Positions 16,097 through 25,086 of a DNA stretch of 64,000 nucleotides are shown here, one piece after another. The translations under genes were made by a program, and so were the position numbers. The notes beneath the pieces are model-generated. The model ran no database searches. It was not told the origin of the DNA and saw nothing but the letters and a program-made list of their open reading frames with translations. The DNA lies in contig JAZOMZ010000013.1 of assembly GCA_045654205.1 (NCBI GenBank), positions 75,728 to 139,727 of the forward strand. Direction: 5' to 3'. Positions within the stretch are counted from its first letter, which is position 1, and each line of letters begins with the position of its first letter. This DNA is from Enterocola sp045654205. Lineage in GTDB: Bacteria; Bacteroidota; Bacteroidia; Bacteroidales; Paludibacteraceae.

Positions 16097-16958
16097 AAAT
16101 CCTATCCAATACAGTCTTTATCAATTTCTCCATATACGGTTTGTAGTCGCCGATGAAGCGCTTGCCGAAGCGGTTGGCGATGATAAGACAGATAGTAAGT
16201 GCTTTGTGACCAAGCATAGCAGAAAGTCCTGCAATGGCAGAACCCTCCATTTCAAAATTGGTGACCTTGTGACCTTTGTAATCGAAGCCTATAATCTTAT
16301 TGTTTAAGTCTGCATCTGCTAGTGGCAAGCGAATGGCTCTACCCTGCGGACCATAAAATCCTGGAGCAGAAATTGTCACTCCACGCACCATATCATCTTG
16401 AGCAATACGCTCTAAAAGCTCTTCAGAATCTTTTACCACGTATGGATATGCAAATTTAGAAGAATAGCCAGTTTGCGCAATAAACTCTTCACTAAAATCT
16501 GACTCTATAACCCTTTCGCTATCAGCGTAATAATTCAATAGTCCATCAAAGCCAAGCGAATATTCAGAAGCCACAAAAGTACCTTCTGGCACAAACTCTT
16601 GAAGTCCACCAGAAGTGCCAATTCTTACAAGAGAAAGCGAAGTTTTTTCTTGCTTATCCTCACGTTTCTCTAAATCGATATTCACAAGTGCATCAAGTTC
16701 TGTAAGCACAATATCAATATTATCCGTACCAATACCAGTAGAAAGCACAGTTAGGCGTTTGCCTTTGTACAAACCAGTAATGGTTCTAAACTCTCTATTT
16801 TCCACTCTACACTCTATAGAATCAAAATAAGAAGCCACTAAATCTACCCTATTTTGGTCGCCAACCAAAATGATTTTGTCAGAAATTTGTTCTGGCAACA
16901 AATGCAAATGAAACACAGAACCATCTGCATTAAGTATCAATTCTGAATCTGCATACAT
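16095..16958 (-). CDS. Nucleoside phosphorylase (uridine phosphorylase-like)
   Basis: PNP/UDP-family enzyme that phosphorolyses a nucleoside to free base and pentose-1-phosphate. The 287 residues include ILVGDQNRVDLVA near 30-42, LSTGIGTDNIDIVLTEL near 72-88, the phosphate-loop RIGTSGGLQ near 111-119 and NFEMEGSAIAGLSAMLG near 233-249, the ribose/base-contacting Met-Glu region. Glu-Met-Glu next to Phe suggests uridine phosphorylase over AMP nucleosidase, but specificity is not certain. It is convergent with rpoD. Confidence 0.85.
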   Translation of the reverse strand: MYADSELILNADGSVFHLHLLPEQISDKIILVGDQNRVDLVASYFDSIECRVENREFRTITGLYKGKRLTVLSTGIGTDNIDIVLTELDALVNIDLEKREDKQEKTSLSLVRIGTSGGLQEFVPEGTFVASEYSLGFDGLLNYYADSERVIESDFSEEFIAQTGYSSKFAYPYVVKDSEELLERIAQDDMVRGVTISAPGFYGPQGRAIRLPLADADLNNKIIGFDYKGHKVTNFEMEGSAIAGLSAMLGHKALTICLIIANRFGKRFIGDYKPYMEKLIKTVLDRI

Positions 16959-17018
16959 AATTCAAACATTTTTTTGTAAATATAGGAATTTTATCGAAAA
17001 ACTTTGAAAAAAAAAATG

Positions 17019-17026
17019 TATTTTTG
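17019..17026 (+). promoter_or_regulatory. -7 promoter element for purU-his operon
   Basis: TATTTTTG, 28 nt before the purU ATG at 17055. It excludes the upstream in-frame start at 17004. Confidence 0.6.
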
Positions 17027-17054
17027 CACCTTAAAATTATTATATCTGATAATA

Positions 17055-17924
17055 ATGAAGAACACAAATAAAAATACAGCTGTACTATTACTTCACTGCC
17101 CTGACAAACAAGGTATTATTGCGGCAGTTACAGAGTTTATAAACATCAACAAGGGTAATATTATTTACCTAGACCAACACGTGGACAAAGCAGAAAAAAT
17201 CTTCTTTATGCGTGTAGAATGGGAACTAGACAATTTCCTTATCCCAACAGATAAGATCAACGAATATTTCCAAACACTTCTTGCGAACAAATACGAAATG
17301 GAATTCCAAATCCACTTCCAAAACCAAAAACCTCGCATGGCACTGTTTGTTTCTAAACAAGCACACTGTATGTACGACCTTCTAGCTCACTACGAAGCTG
17401 GCGACTGGAACGTGGAAATTCCGCTTATTATAAGCAACCACCCAGACCTTGAGCACGTAGCTAAAAAGTTTAATATTCCTTACTATTGCTTGCCTATTAC
17501 AAAAGAAAACAAAGAAGAGCAAGAAGCAAAAGAAATGGAATTGCTAAAAGAGTACAACATCACATTTGCTGTTCTTGCAAAATATATGCAAATAATTTCT
17601 CCAGAATTTATTAAAGCATATCCAAACAATATTATCAATATTCACCACTCATTCCTACCTGCATTCGTGGGCGCAAAACCATATCACGCTGCATACGAAC
17701 GTGGTGTAAAAATCATTGGTGCTACTTCTCACTACGTAACAGAAGAGTTGGATGCTGGTCCTATCATTAAACAAGACGTGGCTCGTATCTCTCACAAAGA
17801 CAGCATCGAAAACCTTATTCGCAAAGGTCAAGATCTAGAAAAAGTAGTGCTTTCTCGTGGTGTAGAAAAACACATTGAAAGAAAAATTTTAGTTTACAAA
17901 AACAAAACTATAGTATTCGGATAA
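17055..17924 (+). CDS. purU: Formyltetrahydrofolate deformylase
   Basis: Hydrolyses 10-formyl-THF to formate and THF, supplying formate for purine synthesis and balancing one-carbon pools. The 289-residue product has an N-terminal ACT domain (AVLLLHCPDKQGIIAAVTEF at residues 8-27) and a formyltransferase-like catalytic domain. The latter holds NIHHSFLPAFVGAKPYHAAY around 194-213 and LDAGPI near 232, carrying the His/Asp catalytic pair. The promoter position sets the start. hisH begins 8 nt after its stop, so it heads the second histidine cluster. Confidence 0.93.
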   Translation: MKNTNKNTAVLLLHCPDKQGIIAAVTEFININKGNIIYLDQHVDKAEKIFFMRVEWELDNFLIPTDKINEYFQTLLANKYEMEFQIHFQNQKPRMALFVSKQAHCMYDLLAHYEAGDWNVEIPLIISNHPDLEHVAKKFNIPYYCLPITKENKEEQEAKEMELLKEYNITFAVLAKYMQIISPEFIKAYPNNIINIHHSFLPAFVGAKPYHAAYERGVKIIGATSHYVTEELDAGPIIKQDVARISHKDSIENLIRKGQDLEKVVLSRGVEKHIERKILVYKNKTIVFG

Positions 17925-17931
17925 TAAACCG

Positions 17932-18516
17932 ATGATAGCTATAATAAAATACAACGCAGGGAATATTCACAGTGTGGTACATGCACTCAAAAGACTTGGC
18001 ATAGACCCTGTAGTAACAGACAACAAAGAATTAATCCGACAAGCGGACAAGGTTATTTTCCCTGGCGTAGGCGAAGCCGAAACCACAATGAATTACCTTA
18101 AAGAAAGAGGATTGGATACTCTTATCAAGAGTTTAACTCAACCTGTTTTGGGCATCTGCCTTGGAATGCAACTTATGTGCAAGCACTCAGAAGAGGGCGA
18201 TGTGGATTGCTTAGGGATTTTTGATTTACCTGTAAAGAAATTTATCCCTCTTAACAGAGAAAAAATTCCTCATATGGGATGGAATCAGGTAGAAAACCTT
18301 AAGTCGGACCTTATGAAAGGAGTCACAGAAGGCAACCACGCATATTTTGTACATAGCTTTTATGTACCATTATGCAACGAGGCTATTGCAACAACAAATT
18401 ACATACAAGAGTTTGCAAGTGCTCTTAACAAGGACAATTTCTATGCTACACAATTTCACCCAGAAAAAAGCGGTGATGTAGGAACAAAAATTTTAGAGAA
18501 CTTTATTAATTTATGA
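17932..18516 (+). CDS. hisH: Imidazole glycerol phosphate synthase, glutaminase subunit
   Basis: Class I glutamine amidotransferase that delivers ammonia to HisF. The catalytic triad is visible: Cys76 in LGICLGMQ and His176/Glu178 in FHPEKS; VIFPGVGE at 41-48 is the oxyanion region. The 194 residues are normal. It overlaps hisA by 4 nt. Confidence 0.95.
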   Translation: MIAIIKYNAGNIHSVVHALKRLGIDPVVTDNKELIRQADKVIFPGVGEAETTMNYLKERGLDTLIKSLTQPVLGICLGMQLMCKHSEEGDVDCLGIFDLPVKKFIPLNREKIPHMGWNQVENLKSDLMKGVTEGNHAYFVHSFYVPLCNEAIATTNYIQEFASALNKDNFYATQFHPEKSGDVGTKILENFINL

Positions 18517-19235
18517 TAGAATTAATCCCTGCCATAGACATTATCGACGGCAAATGTGTACGCCTTTCACAAGGTGATTACAATAGTAAAAAAACATACA
18601 ACGAAAACCCACTAGAAGTGGCTAAAAGTTTTCAAGATCATGGCATAAAACGCCTACACCTTGTAGACCTAGACGGAGCAAAAGCTCAACACATAGTAAA
18701 CTACAAAGTACTTGAAACTATTGCAAATGGCACAGACTTGATAATTGACTTTGGGGGCGGACTAAAAACAGACGAAGACTTACGCATTGCATTTGAATCT
18801 GGCGCAAGTATGATTACAGGCGGAAGTATTGCAGTGAAAAATCCTACTGTATTTGAATCATGGATTAGTAAATTTTCTGGCGAAAAGATTATTCTAGGTG
18901 CAGACGTAAAAGACAAAAAAATTGCAGTGACCGGTTGGTTGGAAGACACCGACACAGACCTTTTCCCTTTTCTTGACTCCTATATAAACAAAGGCATAGG
19001 TAAAGTAATCTGCACAGATATAGCAAAAGATGGTATGCTTCAAGGCCCATCAATTGAACTTTACAAAGAAATAATGAATGCTCACCCTACCCTACACCTT
19101 ATAGCAAGTGGCGGTGTGAGTAGCATGGAAGACATTATAAAGCTAGATGAAGCAGGCATCCCTGCAGTAATCTTTGGCAAAGCAATATACGAAGGTAAAA
19201 TCTCATTGAAAGAATTAGAAAAATATGTTAGCTAA
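18513..19235 (+). CDS. hisA: ProFAR isomerase
   Basis: A (beta/alpha)8-barrel that isomerises ProFAR to PRFAR. The N-terminal IPAIDIIDGKCVRL carries Asp9, and the second catalytic Asp lies in CTDIAKDGMLQGP near residue 167-179. Phosphate loops FGGGLK and ASGGVSS are present in the two half-barrels. Length 240 is standard. It overlaps hisH by 4 nt and hisF by 11 nt. Confidence 0.95.
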   Translation: MIELIPAIDIIDGKCVRLSQGDYNSKKTYNENPLEVAKSFQDHGIKRLHLVDLDGAKAQHIVNYKVLETIANGTDLIIDFGGGLKTDEDLRIAFESGASMITGGSIAVKNPTVFESWISKFSGEKIILGADVKDKKIAVTGWLEDTDTDLFPFLDSYINKGIGKVICTDIAKDGMLQGPSIELYKEIMNAHPTLHLIASGGVSSMEDIIKLDEAGIPAVIFGKAIYEGKISLKELEKYVS

Positions 19236-19977
19236 AAGAATTATCCCTTGCCTAGATGTGAAAGACGGCAAGACTGTAAAAGGTGTAAATTTCGTAAATT
19301 TCCGTCACGCTGGCGACCCAGTAGAAATGGCAGCTATGTATAGCGAAGCTGGTGCAGACGAATTGGTATTTCTAGATATTACAGCTTCTCACGAAGGAAG
19401 AAAAACATTCGTTGACGTTGTAAAACGTGTTGCAGCTAGCACTAGCATTCCATTTACTGTGGGAGGTGGTATTGGCGAACTAGCAGACGTAGAAAGATTA
19501 CTTAACGCAGGTGCAGACAAAGTATCTATCAACTCTGCAGCACTTCGCAACCCACAACTAATCAACGACATTGCTAAAAACTTCGGTTCTCAAGTGTGTG
19601 TAGTAGCTATCGATGCTCAATTTGAAAATAACGAATGGATTTGTTACCTAAATGGTGGTCGTATCCCTACAGAACGTAAACTTGTAGAATGGGCAGTAGA
19701 AGCTCAGCAACGTGGTGCTGGTGAAATTCTTTTCACAAGTATGAGCCACGACGGCGTTAAAACTGGATATCCAAACGAAGCTCTTGCAGCTCTTCACGAA
19801 AACCTAAATATCCCAGTGATCGCATCTGGTGGCGCAGGCACAATGGAACACTTCAAAGATGCGTTCCTAGTAGGTAAAGCAGACGCAGCACTAGCTGCAA
19901 GCGTATTCCACTTCGGCGAGATCAATATTAAAGAATTAAAAGAATATTTGAAAAACAACAATATCCCAGTAAGATGA
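19225..19977 (+). CDS. hisF: Imidazole glycerol phosphate synthase, cyclase subunit
   Basis: A (beta/alpha)8-barrel partner of HisH that forms IGP and AICAR from PRFAR. RIIPCLDVKDGKTVKG contains Asp11, and TSMSHDGVKTGY holds the second catalytic Asp region. VGGGI and ASGGAGTMEH are the phosphate-binding loops. Length 250 is typical. The start overlaps the hisA end by 11 nt. Confidence 0.95.
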   Translation: MLAKRIIPCLDVKDGKTVKGVNFVNFRHAGDPVEMAAMYSEAGADELVFLDITASHEGRKTFVDVVKRVAASTSIPFTVGGGIGELADVERLLNAGADKVSINSAALRNPQLINDIAKNFGSQVCVVAIDAQFENNEWICYLNGGRIPTERKLVEWAVEAQQRGAGEILFTSMSHDGVKTGYPNEALAALHENLNIPVIASGGAGTMEHFKDAFLVGKADAALAASVFHFGEINIKELKEYLKNNNIPVR

Positions 19978-20597
19978 ATTTAGATTTTGAAAAACAAGGA
20001 GGACTTATTCCTGCCATTATTCAAGACGCTGTTACAAACAAAGTTTTGATGCTTGGTTACATGAATAAAGAATCTTTAGACAAAACTGTTGAAACTAAAA
20101 AAGTTTGCTTCTATAGCCGTTCTCGCAACTGTTTATGGACAAAAGGTGAAACAAGTGGCAACTTTTTGAATGTTGTTTCTATAAAAGAAGATTGCGACAA
20201 CGACACTCTACTTATCAAAGTTAATCCTGTAGGACCTGTATGTCACACTGGCGCAGACACATGTTTTAATGAAGAGAACAAAGAAAATCCTATTCTTTTC
20301 TTAAGCACATTGCAAGACTTCATTAACAAACGCCACGAAGAAATGCCAGAAGGTTCTTATACCACTTCTTTATTCCAAAAAGGCGTTGCAAAAATGTCTC
20401 AAAAAGTTGGAGAAGAAGCTGTTGAAACTGTTATTGAAGCCATGGCAAATAATAACAGTAGACTAATTTATGAATCTTCAGACCTTTTGTACCACCTAAT
20501 AGTACTTCTTACATCAAAAGGATTACGCATAGAAGACCTTGCTGCAGACTTAAAGAAACGTCATAAAGTAACAAAAGATGAGTACCCAAACCAATAA
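19974..20597 (+). CDS. hisIE: Bifunctional phosphoribosyl-AMP cyclohydrolase / phosphoribosyl-ATP pyrophosphatase
   Basis: Fusion of HisI (residues 1-~105; metal and substrate motifs SRSRNCLWTKGETSGN and VGPVCHTGADTCF) and HisE (residues ~110-207; KVGEEAVETVIEA with the catalytic acidic helix). It performs steps 2 and 3 of histidine synthesis. Its 3' end overlaps the next gene by 20 nt, an unusually long overlap in a different frame. Confidence 0.95.
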   Translation: MNLDFEKQGGLIPAIIQDAVTNKVLMLGYMNKESLDKTVETKKVCFYSRSRNCLWTKGETSGNFLNVVSIKEDCDNDTLLIKVNPVGPVCHTGADTCFNEENKENPILFLSTLQDFINKRHEEMPEGSYTTSLFQKGVAKMSQKVGEEAVETVIEAMANNNSRLIYESSDLLYHLIVLLTSKGLRIEDLAADLKKRHKVTKDEYPNQ

Positions 20598-21258
20598 TAC
20601 ACTTATTAAGTATAGCGGCGTAGAAATCTGCCAAAAAGAACAAGTAGTTCTAAAAGATGTTTCACTAGAGATATCTGCTGGCGAATTCTATTACCTAATC
20701 GGTAGTGTTGGTTCTGGCAAAAGTAGTTTGCTTAAAACTATTTATGCCGAACTTCCTATAACAGAAGGTGAAGCTCAAGTTTTTGATTTTAACCTTAATG
20801 AAATTAAACAAAATGAGATTCCATACCTTCGTAGACAAATGGGAATTATCTTCCAAGATTTCCAACTACTTATGGACCGCACAGTATACGAAAATCTTTA
20901 TTTCGTCCTTAAAGCCACAGACTGGAAGGATAAAAATGAAATGGACAAACGTATACAAGAAGTGCTTACCGAAGTAGGCATGGGGAATAAAGGCTATAAA
21001 ATGCCTCACGAACTCTCTGGTGGTGAGCAACAACGTATAGTTATTGCACGCGCTCTGCTTAATAAACCAAAACTTATCTTAGCCGACGAGCCAACAGGTA
21101 ACTTAGACCCAGAAACAGGTAATGCCATTTTAGATTTACTTCATGGCATTTGTGAAAAAGAAAACACTGCCATTATCATGGCAACTCACAACTTAGGGCT
21201 CTTAGAAACTCATCCTGGAAAAGTTCTCAAAGTAGAAAATCACAAACTGTTAGTATAA
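20578..21258 (+). CDS. ftsE: FtsE-like ABC transporter ATPase
   Basis: A 226-residue cytoplasmic ABC ATPase. Walker A is GSVGSGKSS (~38-46), the Q-loop region is GIIFQDFQLL, the signature is LSGGEQQR and Walker B is LILADEPTGNLD. The sequence LRRQMGIIFQDFQLL plus short length is typical of FtsE, which with FtsX regulates septal cell-wall hydrolases; no ftsX is adjacent, so LolD-type function cannot be fully excluded. It begins inside hisIE and ends at a strong terminator, making it the last gene of the purU-his unit. Confidence 0.82.
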   Translation: MSTQTNNTLIKYSGVEICQKEQVVLKDVSLEISAGEFYYLIGSVGSGKSSLLKTIYAELPITEGEAQVFDFNLNEIKQNEIPYLRRQMGIIFQDFQLLMDRTVYENLYFVLKATDWKDKNEMDKRIQEVLTEVGMGNKGYKMPHELSGGEQQRIVIARALLNKPKLILADEPTGNLDPETGNAILDLLHGICEKENTAIIMATHNLGLLETHPGKVLKVENHKLLV

Positions 21259-21259
21259 T

Positions 21260-21290
21260 AAAAATGGCGAATCAAAGATTCGCCATTTTT
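21260..21290. terminator. Bidirectional terminator overlapping ribH 3' end
   Basis: AAAATGGCGAATC-AAA-GATTCGCCATTTTT. One arm encodes the last codons (MANL, stop) of ribH on the reverse strand, so the convergent genes share a compact terminator. Confidence 0.8.
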
Positions 21291-21754
21291 ATTGCTGTTA
21301 TAGCAGCTTCAACTCCCTTATTCCCGAGTTCTCCACCACATCTATCCAAAGCTTGTTGTAGAGTATTTACGGTTAACAAACCGAAAATAACAGGAGGAAA
21401 TCCTTCGCGAGCGTTAAGTTCTGCTATGCCTTGTGTTGTGCCTGAGCATACATAATCAAAGTGAGGGGTATCACCTTGGATTACACAACCAAGCACTATA
21501 ATAGCATCATATTTTTTCTTTGATTGAAGATATTTTGCTGCATAGGTAAGTTCAAAAGCACCTGGCACATGAACTACATCCACATCTACCGCACCATTTT
21601 CTTCTAAGGCTTCTAACGCACCTTCTAATAGTTTGAATGTAACGTTAGAATTCCAGTCTGCCACTGCAATGGCATAAGATTGCTTTGCTACTACTACCTT
21701 ATCAGGCATAGAGTTTGCATCATATTCTGAAAGGTTATGAAGCTTACTTGCCAT
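21272..21754 (-). CDS. ribH: 6,7-dimethyl-8-ribityllumazine synthase
   Basis: Penultimate enzyme of riboflavin synthesis. Motifs are FELTYAAKYL, VLGCVIQGDTPHFDYVC (substrate loop and catalytic His) and FGLLTVNTLQQALDRCGG. The ATG at 21754 (MASKLHNLSEYD) gives ~160 residues, the family norm; an upstream start at 21787 adds eleven residues. The chosen start overlaps the 3' end of the TPR gene by 11 nt, so the two are co-transcribed. Confidence 0.94.
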   Translation of the reverse strand: MASKLHNLSEYDANSMPDKVVVAKQSYAIAVADWNSNVTFKLLEGALEALEENGAVDVDVVHVPGAFELTYAAKYLQSKKKYDAIIVLGCVIQGDTPHFDYVCSGTTQGIAELNAREGFPPVIFGLLTVNTLQQALDRCGGELGNKGVEAAITAIKMANL

Positions 21755-22457
21755 TTTTTTGAGTAGCGTTTTCAATGTATTTATCAACTTCGTCGATGTC
21801 GGTAATACCTGTAATTTTACCTTCGCAACGAGATTTTAGTTCTTTGTAAGCATCTAATGCTTTAGCATAATCACCTATAGATTCGTATGCACGACCAAGT
21901 TTCATTAGTGAAGAGCTAACTACCAAAATATTTTCAGATTTAGCAGCTTTTTTGTAGCAAGAAATAGCTTTTTCTGTTTCGCCTTTCATTGCGTAGCTGT
22001 CACCTAGAGTTGATTTTACTGTATATTGAAGAATATTATCAGAAGCAGAGAAACCTTCTAAATAAGAAATTGCATTGTCGTAATCTGCAAGTTTAAAGTA
22101 TGCAAGACCTGCATATGCTTTTGCTAAATTGCCAGATTTTGTAATAGAATATTCGTCTGCAATAGAAGCAAAACCAATAAACTCAATATCATCACCATTA
22201 ATTGCTTTGTCGTATTGACCAGCTGCGTAATAAACTTGACCTAATGCCATTTGCTCTGCTGCTTCTTCTGATTGTGGTTGAATCATAAAGTTATCTACTA
22301 ACAACCAACCTACTAACACTGCAACAATTGCAATTAAAGCATAAATTAAAGGTTTTTGATTTTTTTCTAAAAATGCTTCAGATGTGCTTAATGCACCTTC
22401 TAAGTTTTTTAACTCTTGTTCTGTAGCATCAACTTGATTATTTTTTTTGTTTGCCAT
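21744..22457 (-). CDS. Membrane-anchored tetratricopeptide repeat protein
   Basis: A 237-residue protein with a charged N-terminus (residues 1-35), one transmembrane helix (LIYALIAIVAVLVGWLLV, ~38-55) and about four TPR-like helical repeats in the periplasmic part, for example AKAYAGLAYFKLADYDNAIS and KLGRAYESIGDYAKALDAY. The layout resembles YfgM-type chaperone-associated TPR proteins. It is immediately upstream of and overlapping ribH, an association I believe recurs in Bacteroidales. It probably scaffolds envelope proteins; the partner is unknown. Confidence 0.8.
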   Translation of the reverse strand: MANKKNNQVDATEQELKNLEGALSTSEAFLEKNQKPLIYALIAIVAVLVGWLLVDNFMIQPQSEEAAEQMALGQVYYAAGQYDKAINGDDIEFIGFASIADEYSITKSGNLAKAYAGLAYFKLADYDNAISYLEGFSASDNILQYTVKSTLGDSYAMKGETEKAISCYKKAAKSENILVVSSSLMKLGRAYESIGDYAKALDAYKELKSRCEGKITGITDIDEVDKYIENATQKNGK

Positions 22458-22586
22458 GATATAATTTTGTTTAGTTATTTTTCTATTTAGAACTGCAAAG
22501 TTAAACTTTTTCTTGATATAATAGCAATTTAAACGTGTGTTTTATATGATAAAATAAGATTTTATTGAAAATTTATGCCGTTTTAT

Positions 22587-22616
22587 TTTGTAATTAAAAG
22601 AAAAGTATTACCTTTG
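22587..22616 (+). promoter_or_regulatory. Promoter for tRNA-Cys
   Basis: TTTG at 22587-22590, an 18-nt spacer and TACCTTTG at 22609-22616, 11 nt before the mature tRNA 5' end. Confidence 0.75.
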
Positions 22617-22627
22617 CACTGCCTTAA

Positions 22628-22698
22628 GGTTCCTTGGCCGAGTGGCTAGGCACCGGTCTGCAAAACCGTCTACGGCGGTTCGAATCCGCCAGGAACCT
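22628..22698 (+). tRNA. tRNA-Cys (GCA)
   Basis: 71-nt cloverleaf: acceptor stem GGTTCCT/AGGAACC, anticodon loop CTGCAAA with GCA anticodon closed by CGGT/ACCG, T arm GGCGGTTCGAATCCGCC. The discriminator base is U, as expected for tRNA-Cys. CCA is not encoded. Dedicated promoter and downstream terminator frame it as a single-gene unit. Confidence 0.96.
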
Positions 22699-22702
22699 CA
22701 AC

Positions 22703-22736
22703 AAAAAAGCGAAACTCTCGAGTTTCGCTTTTTTTA
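22703..22736 (+). terminator. Terminator after tRNA-Cys
   Basis: AAGCGAAACTC-TC-GAGTTTCGCTT followed by a T run. Confidence 0.85.
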
Positions 22737-22765
22737 TTCATAAATCTCAATTTTCTGGAAACCTA

Positions 22766-23599
22766 ATGCAAATTACTATGAAAAGAACAAGATTAATTAT
22801 CTACCAAATAGCTACAAGTGTAATACTTTTCTTATTTTATTTACTATTTCATGACCACAATTCACTCATGAAAATATCAGGGGATAATTCCATGGCTGTG
22901 ATTGTTTTATATGCATTTATTGGTGTAATATCACTTATAACACTATTTGTAAGTATAATATCTTGTATATTAGCTACTAAGCAAAGAAATATAATATATT
23001 CATATTGTGTCGCTTTATTCGCTGGTTTTACAACATTGTGGGTCTTAAATGATTTCTTGTTTATTCATAAAGCATATATTGCAATAGATTATGTATTACA
23101 CATTATATTGCTAATAGGATTCATTTATATTGTTGATAGGGAGAAAAAAGGGAAAGTATTAAAATTTTTAGATTTTATACAAGACAAAAGTTATTTAAAA
23201 GATATTTTGATATTCTCTGTATTAATTATATGCTGTTATATAATCCCAGACTTGATATTTGAAAGATATCTAGTTTCAGATTATCAAGGATTTCTCAAAG
23301 ACACAATCTCCGTTTCAATATACATTAGGTATATAATGTGTTATGCTTGTTTATTATTTCATCTTGTTTTGATATACAAGAACTGGCGAAGAGGCGCATT
23401 AATTGTATTTATCTTATTTTTGCTACCTAGCCTTATTTATTTATGTGCTAAGATGTTTTTATTTGATGTTATATCATTAATAATATATTTCTGGTATTCA
23501 CTTGTATGTGGTATAATATCTGTAATAATATATCAATTAACTTGCAAAATACTTAGTAAACACCGCAAAAATATCGCAAACTTTACAAAGCAGAAGTAA
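22766..23599 (+). CDS. Polytopic membrane protein, unknown
   Basis: About 277 residues starting MQITMKRTRLI; an ATG at 22778 is equally possible. A longer reading beginning at 22634 would start inside tRNA-Cys and is rejected. The sequence has roughly eight hydrophobic helices separated by short loops and a basic C-terminus (KILSKHRKNI). No family motif is recognised. It is AT-rich relative to flanking core genes and has no obvious own promoter after the tRNA terminator. Low conservation is likely. Confidence 0.55.
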   Translation: MQITMKRTRLIIYQIATSVILFLFYLLFHDHNSLMKISGDNSMAVIVLYAFIGVISLITLFVSIISCILATKQRNIIYSYCVALFAGFTTLWVLNDFLFIHKAYIAIDYVLHIILLIGFIYIVDREKKGKVLKFLDFIQDKSYLKDILIFSVLIICCYIIPDLIFERYLVSDYQGFLKDTISVSIYIRYIMCYACLLFHLVLIYKNWRRGALIVFILFLLPSLIYLCAKMFLFDVISLIIYFWYSLVCGIISVIIYQLTCKILSKHRKNIANFTKQK

Positions 23600-23648
23600 A
23601 AGGACCCATTACGAATTAGAAAAGATGGAATTGTAATTAACTATATAA

Positions 23649-23690
23649 AAATGAGGTTGACACTATAAATGTCAACCTCATTTTATTTTT
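23649..23690. terminator. Bidirectional terminator between convergent genes
   Basis: ATGAGGTTGACA at 23651-23662 pairs perfectly with TGTCAACCTCAT at 23670-23681; T-rich on the plus side. Confidence 0.8.
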
Positions 23691-23702
23691 GTGTTGTAGA
23701 AT

Positions 23703-24965
23703 TTACTTTATTGTCATTTCGGTGATTACAGGTAAGTGATCTGAAGGGTATTTCTCTAATCCCATATCATCGTTGTCGGCAAAGTATGAGGTAATTTCTG
23801 CTCTACTTGCGTCGAATAAGATAAGGTCGATACGTTTTGGGCTCTTGTCGTCTGAGCTGTAAAGACCAGTGTAGGTATTACCTTCCCAAGCACATTGGGT
23901 AGGATATTTAGTTTGTTGTTCTTCGTTACATACGTAAGCACCTACCGCAGCATCACCCATGGCAATGAAAGAGTCGGTCCAGCGAGTTGAAAGCATTTCG
24001 TATGCTGGCTCAGTAATTTCGCAGTTGAAGTCGCCGGCAAAGAAGTATGGATATTCACCTGCAATTTCTGGCACTACTTTAATAGCTACTTCTGCTTGGT
24101 CTGTACGCACTTGTACTTTTTGTGCAGTATAGTTGTGGTTAAAGTGAGTAGAGAAGAAATAGAACTCTTCGCCAGATGTTCTATCTTTAAGTTTTACCCA
24201 TGCTACAAGGCGGTTGAAGTCTGAATTAGCAACTTTACTTACTTTATAAGGTGTGTTAGACAAGAAGAAACGACCTTGATCTAATTTAATATATCTGTCT
24301 TTTTTATAGATAAGACCTGTTTGTTCGCCACTAGCGCCAGCTGAGTTTTCTTTACCATTATCACGACCATAACCTACATATTCATACTCAGTTAAAGTAG
24401 AAATAAAGTCTGGAGATTGGTATTTTGTAATCTCTTCGATACCGCAAACGTCCATTTCGTGTCTTTGAATCATTTCAAATACTTTAGCCTTACGTTTTGG
24501 CCAATGAATTTCGCTATTGCCATCATTGTTATAGTAACGAATATTATAGTTACAAATTTTGTGAATATTAGAATATGTACCTTTTGTGATAGCTTCAAAC
24601 ACAGGAGTTAAAGTTGTGTCTTTTGAAATAGTAAATGAGTCGCGCGCAGCACAACCTTTTGCAAGGTTTGAACCTGCAAAGATGTGGTCTGCATCTGGAA
24701 TGAATTGCATATAAACTTTAGAAGATTTGTCTAAAGAGATTTCAGACTCAACCTTTTCACCATTGATAAACACTTCACCTCCTTCAAAATCACCCAAAGT
24801 AAGTGTATATGAAGTAGGTTCTGGCTTAGCAGGATCATCAGGTGTAACTGGTTGTTCTGGAGTTTCAGGGGTATCACCTCCCGGAGGAGTTGGTTCGTCT
24901 GGTTTACATGCCACCACAGCAAACATTAATGCTGCTGGGATTAATAATAAGAATAATTTTTTCAT
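23703..24965 (-). CDS. Lipoprotein with endonuclease/exonuclease/phosphatase (EEP) domain
   Basis: A 420-residue lipoprotein: signal peptide with lipobox VVAC (Cys20), a Pro/Thr/Glu linker to ~50, a small beta domain to ~130, then an EEP fold. EEP motifs are CNYNIRYYN near 138, the catalytic Glu in DVCGIEEI (~173-180), FFSTHFNHN, AGDFNCE near 305-312 and the final SDHLPVI with the catalytic Asp-His. Candidate substrates are extracellular nucleic acid or sugar/lipid phosphates. It may complement the NUC nuclease at 766 in nucleic-acid scavenging, which is inference. Confidence 0.82.
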   Translation of the reverse strand: MKKLFLLLIPAALMFAVVACKPDEPTPPGGDTPETPEQPVTPDDPAKPEPTSYTLTLGDFEGGEVFINGEKVESEISLDKSSKVYMQFIPDADHIFAGSNLAKGCAARDSFTISKDTTLTPVFEAITKGTYSNIHKICNYNIRYYNNDGNSEIHWPKRKAKVFEMIQRHEMDVCGIEEITKYQSPDFISTLTEYEYVGYGRDNGKENSAGASGEQTGLIYKKDRYIKLDQGRFFLSNTPYKVSKVANSDFNRLVAWVKLKDRTSGEEFYFFSTHFNHNYTAQKVQVRTDQAEVAIKVVPEIAGEYPYFFAGDFNCEITEPAYEMLSTRWTDSFIAMGDAAVGAYVCNEEQQTKYPTQCAWEGNTYTGLYSSDDKSPKRIDLILFDASRAEITSYFADNDDMGLEKYPSDHLPVITEMTIK

Positions 24966-24998
24966 AAATAATATATTGTTGATTGTTTATATGTTTAT

Positions 24999-25086
24999 AA
25001 TTACTCGCTTCGCTCGTGATTTTGCTCTCGCTCGGCAATGCTTAAGCAAGCTTATCATTGCTCTCGCTTAGTCGCAAAATTCCTAA
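24999..25086 (-). repeat. Dispersed hairpin element, copy 3 (reverse)
   Basis: Read on the reverse strand it follows the same order as copies 1 and 4: AGTTAGGAATTTTG head, GCGAGAGCAA, stem TAAGCTTGCTTA (TAAGTTTACTTA in copy 4), TTGCCGAG, and CAAAATCACGAGCG tail. The stem change is compensatory. The head supplies the TAG stop of the ABC-F gene. Confidence 0.75.

Noticed and set aside
22634..22765. Start of the membrane-protein ORF at 22634
   Set aside because: It begins inside tRNA-Cys and reads through its terminator; the likely start is 22766 or 22778.
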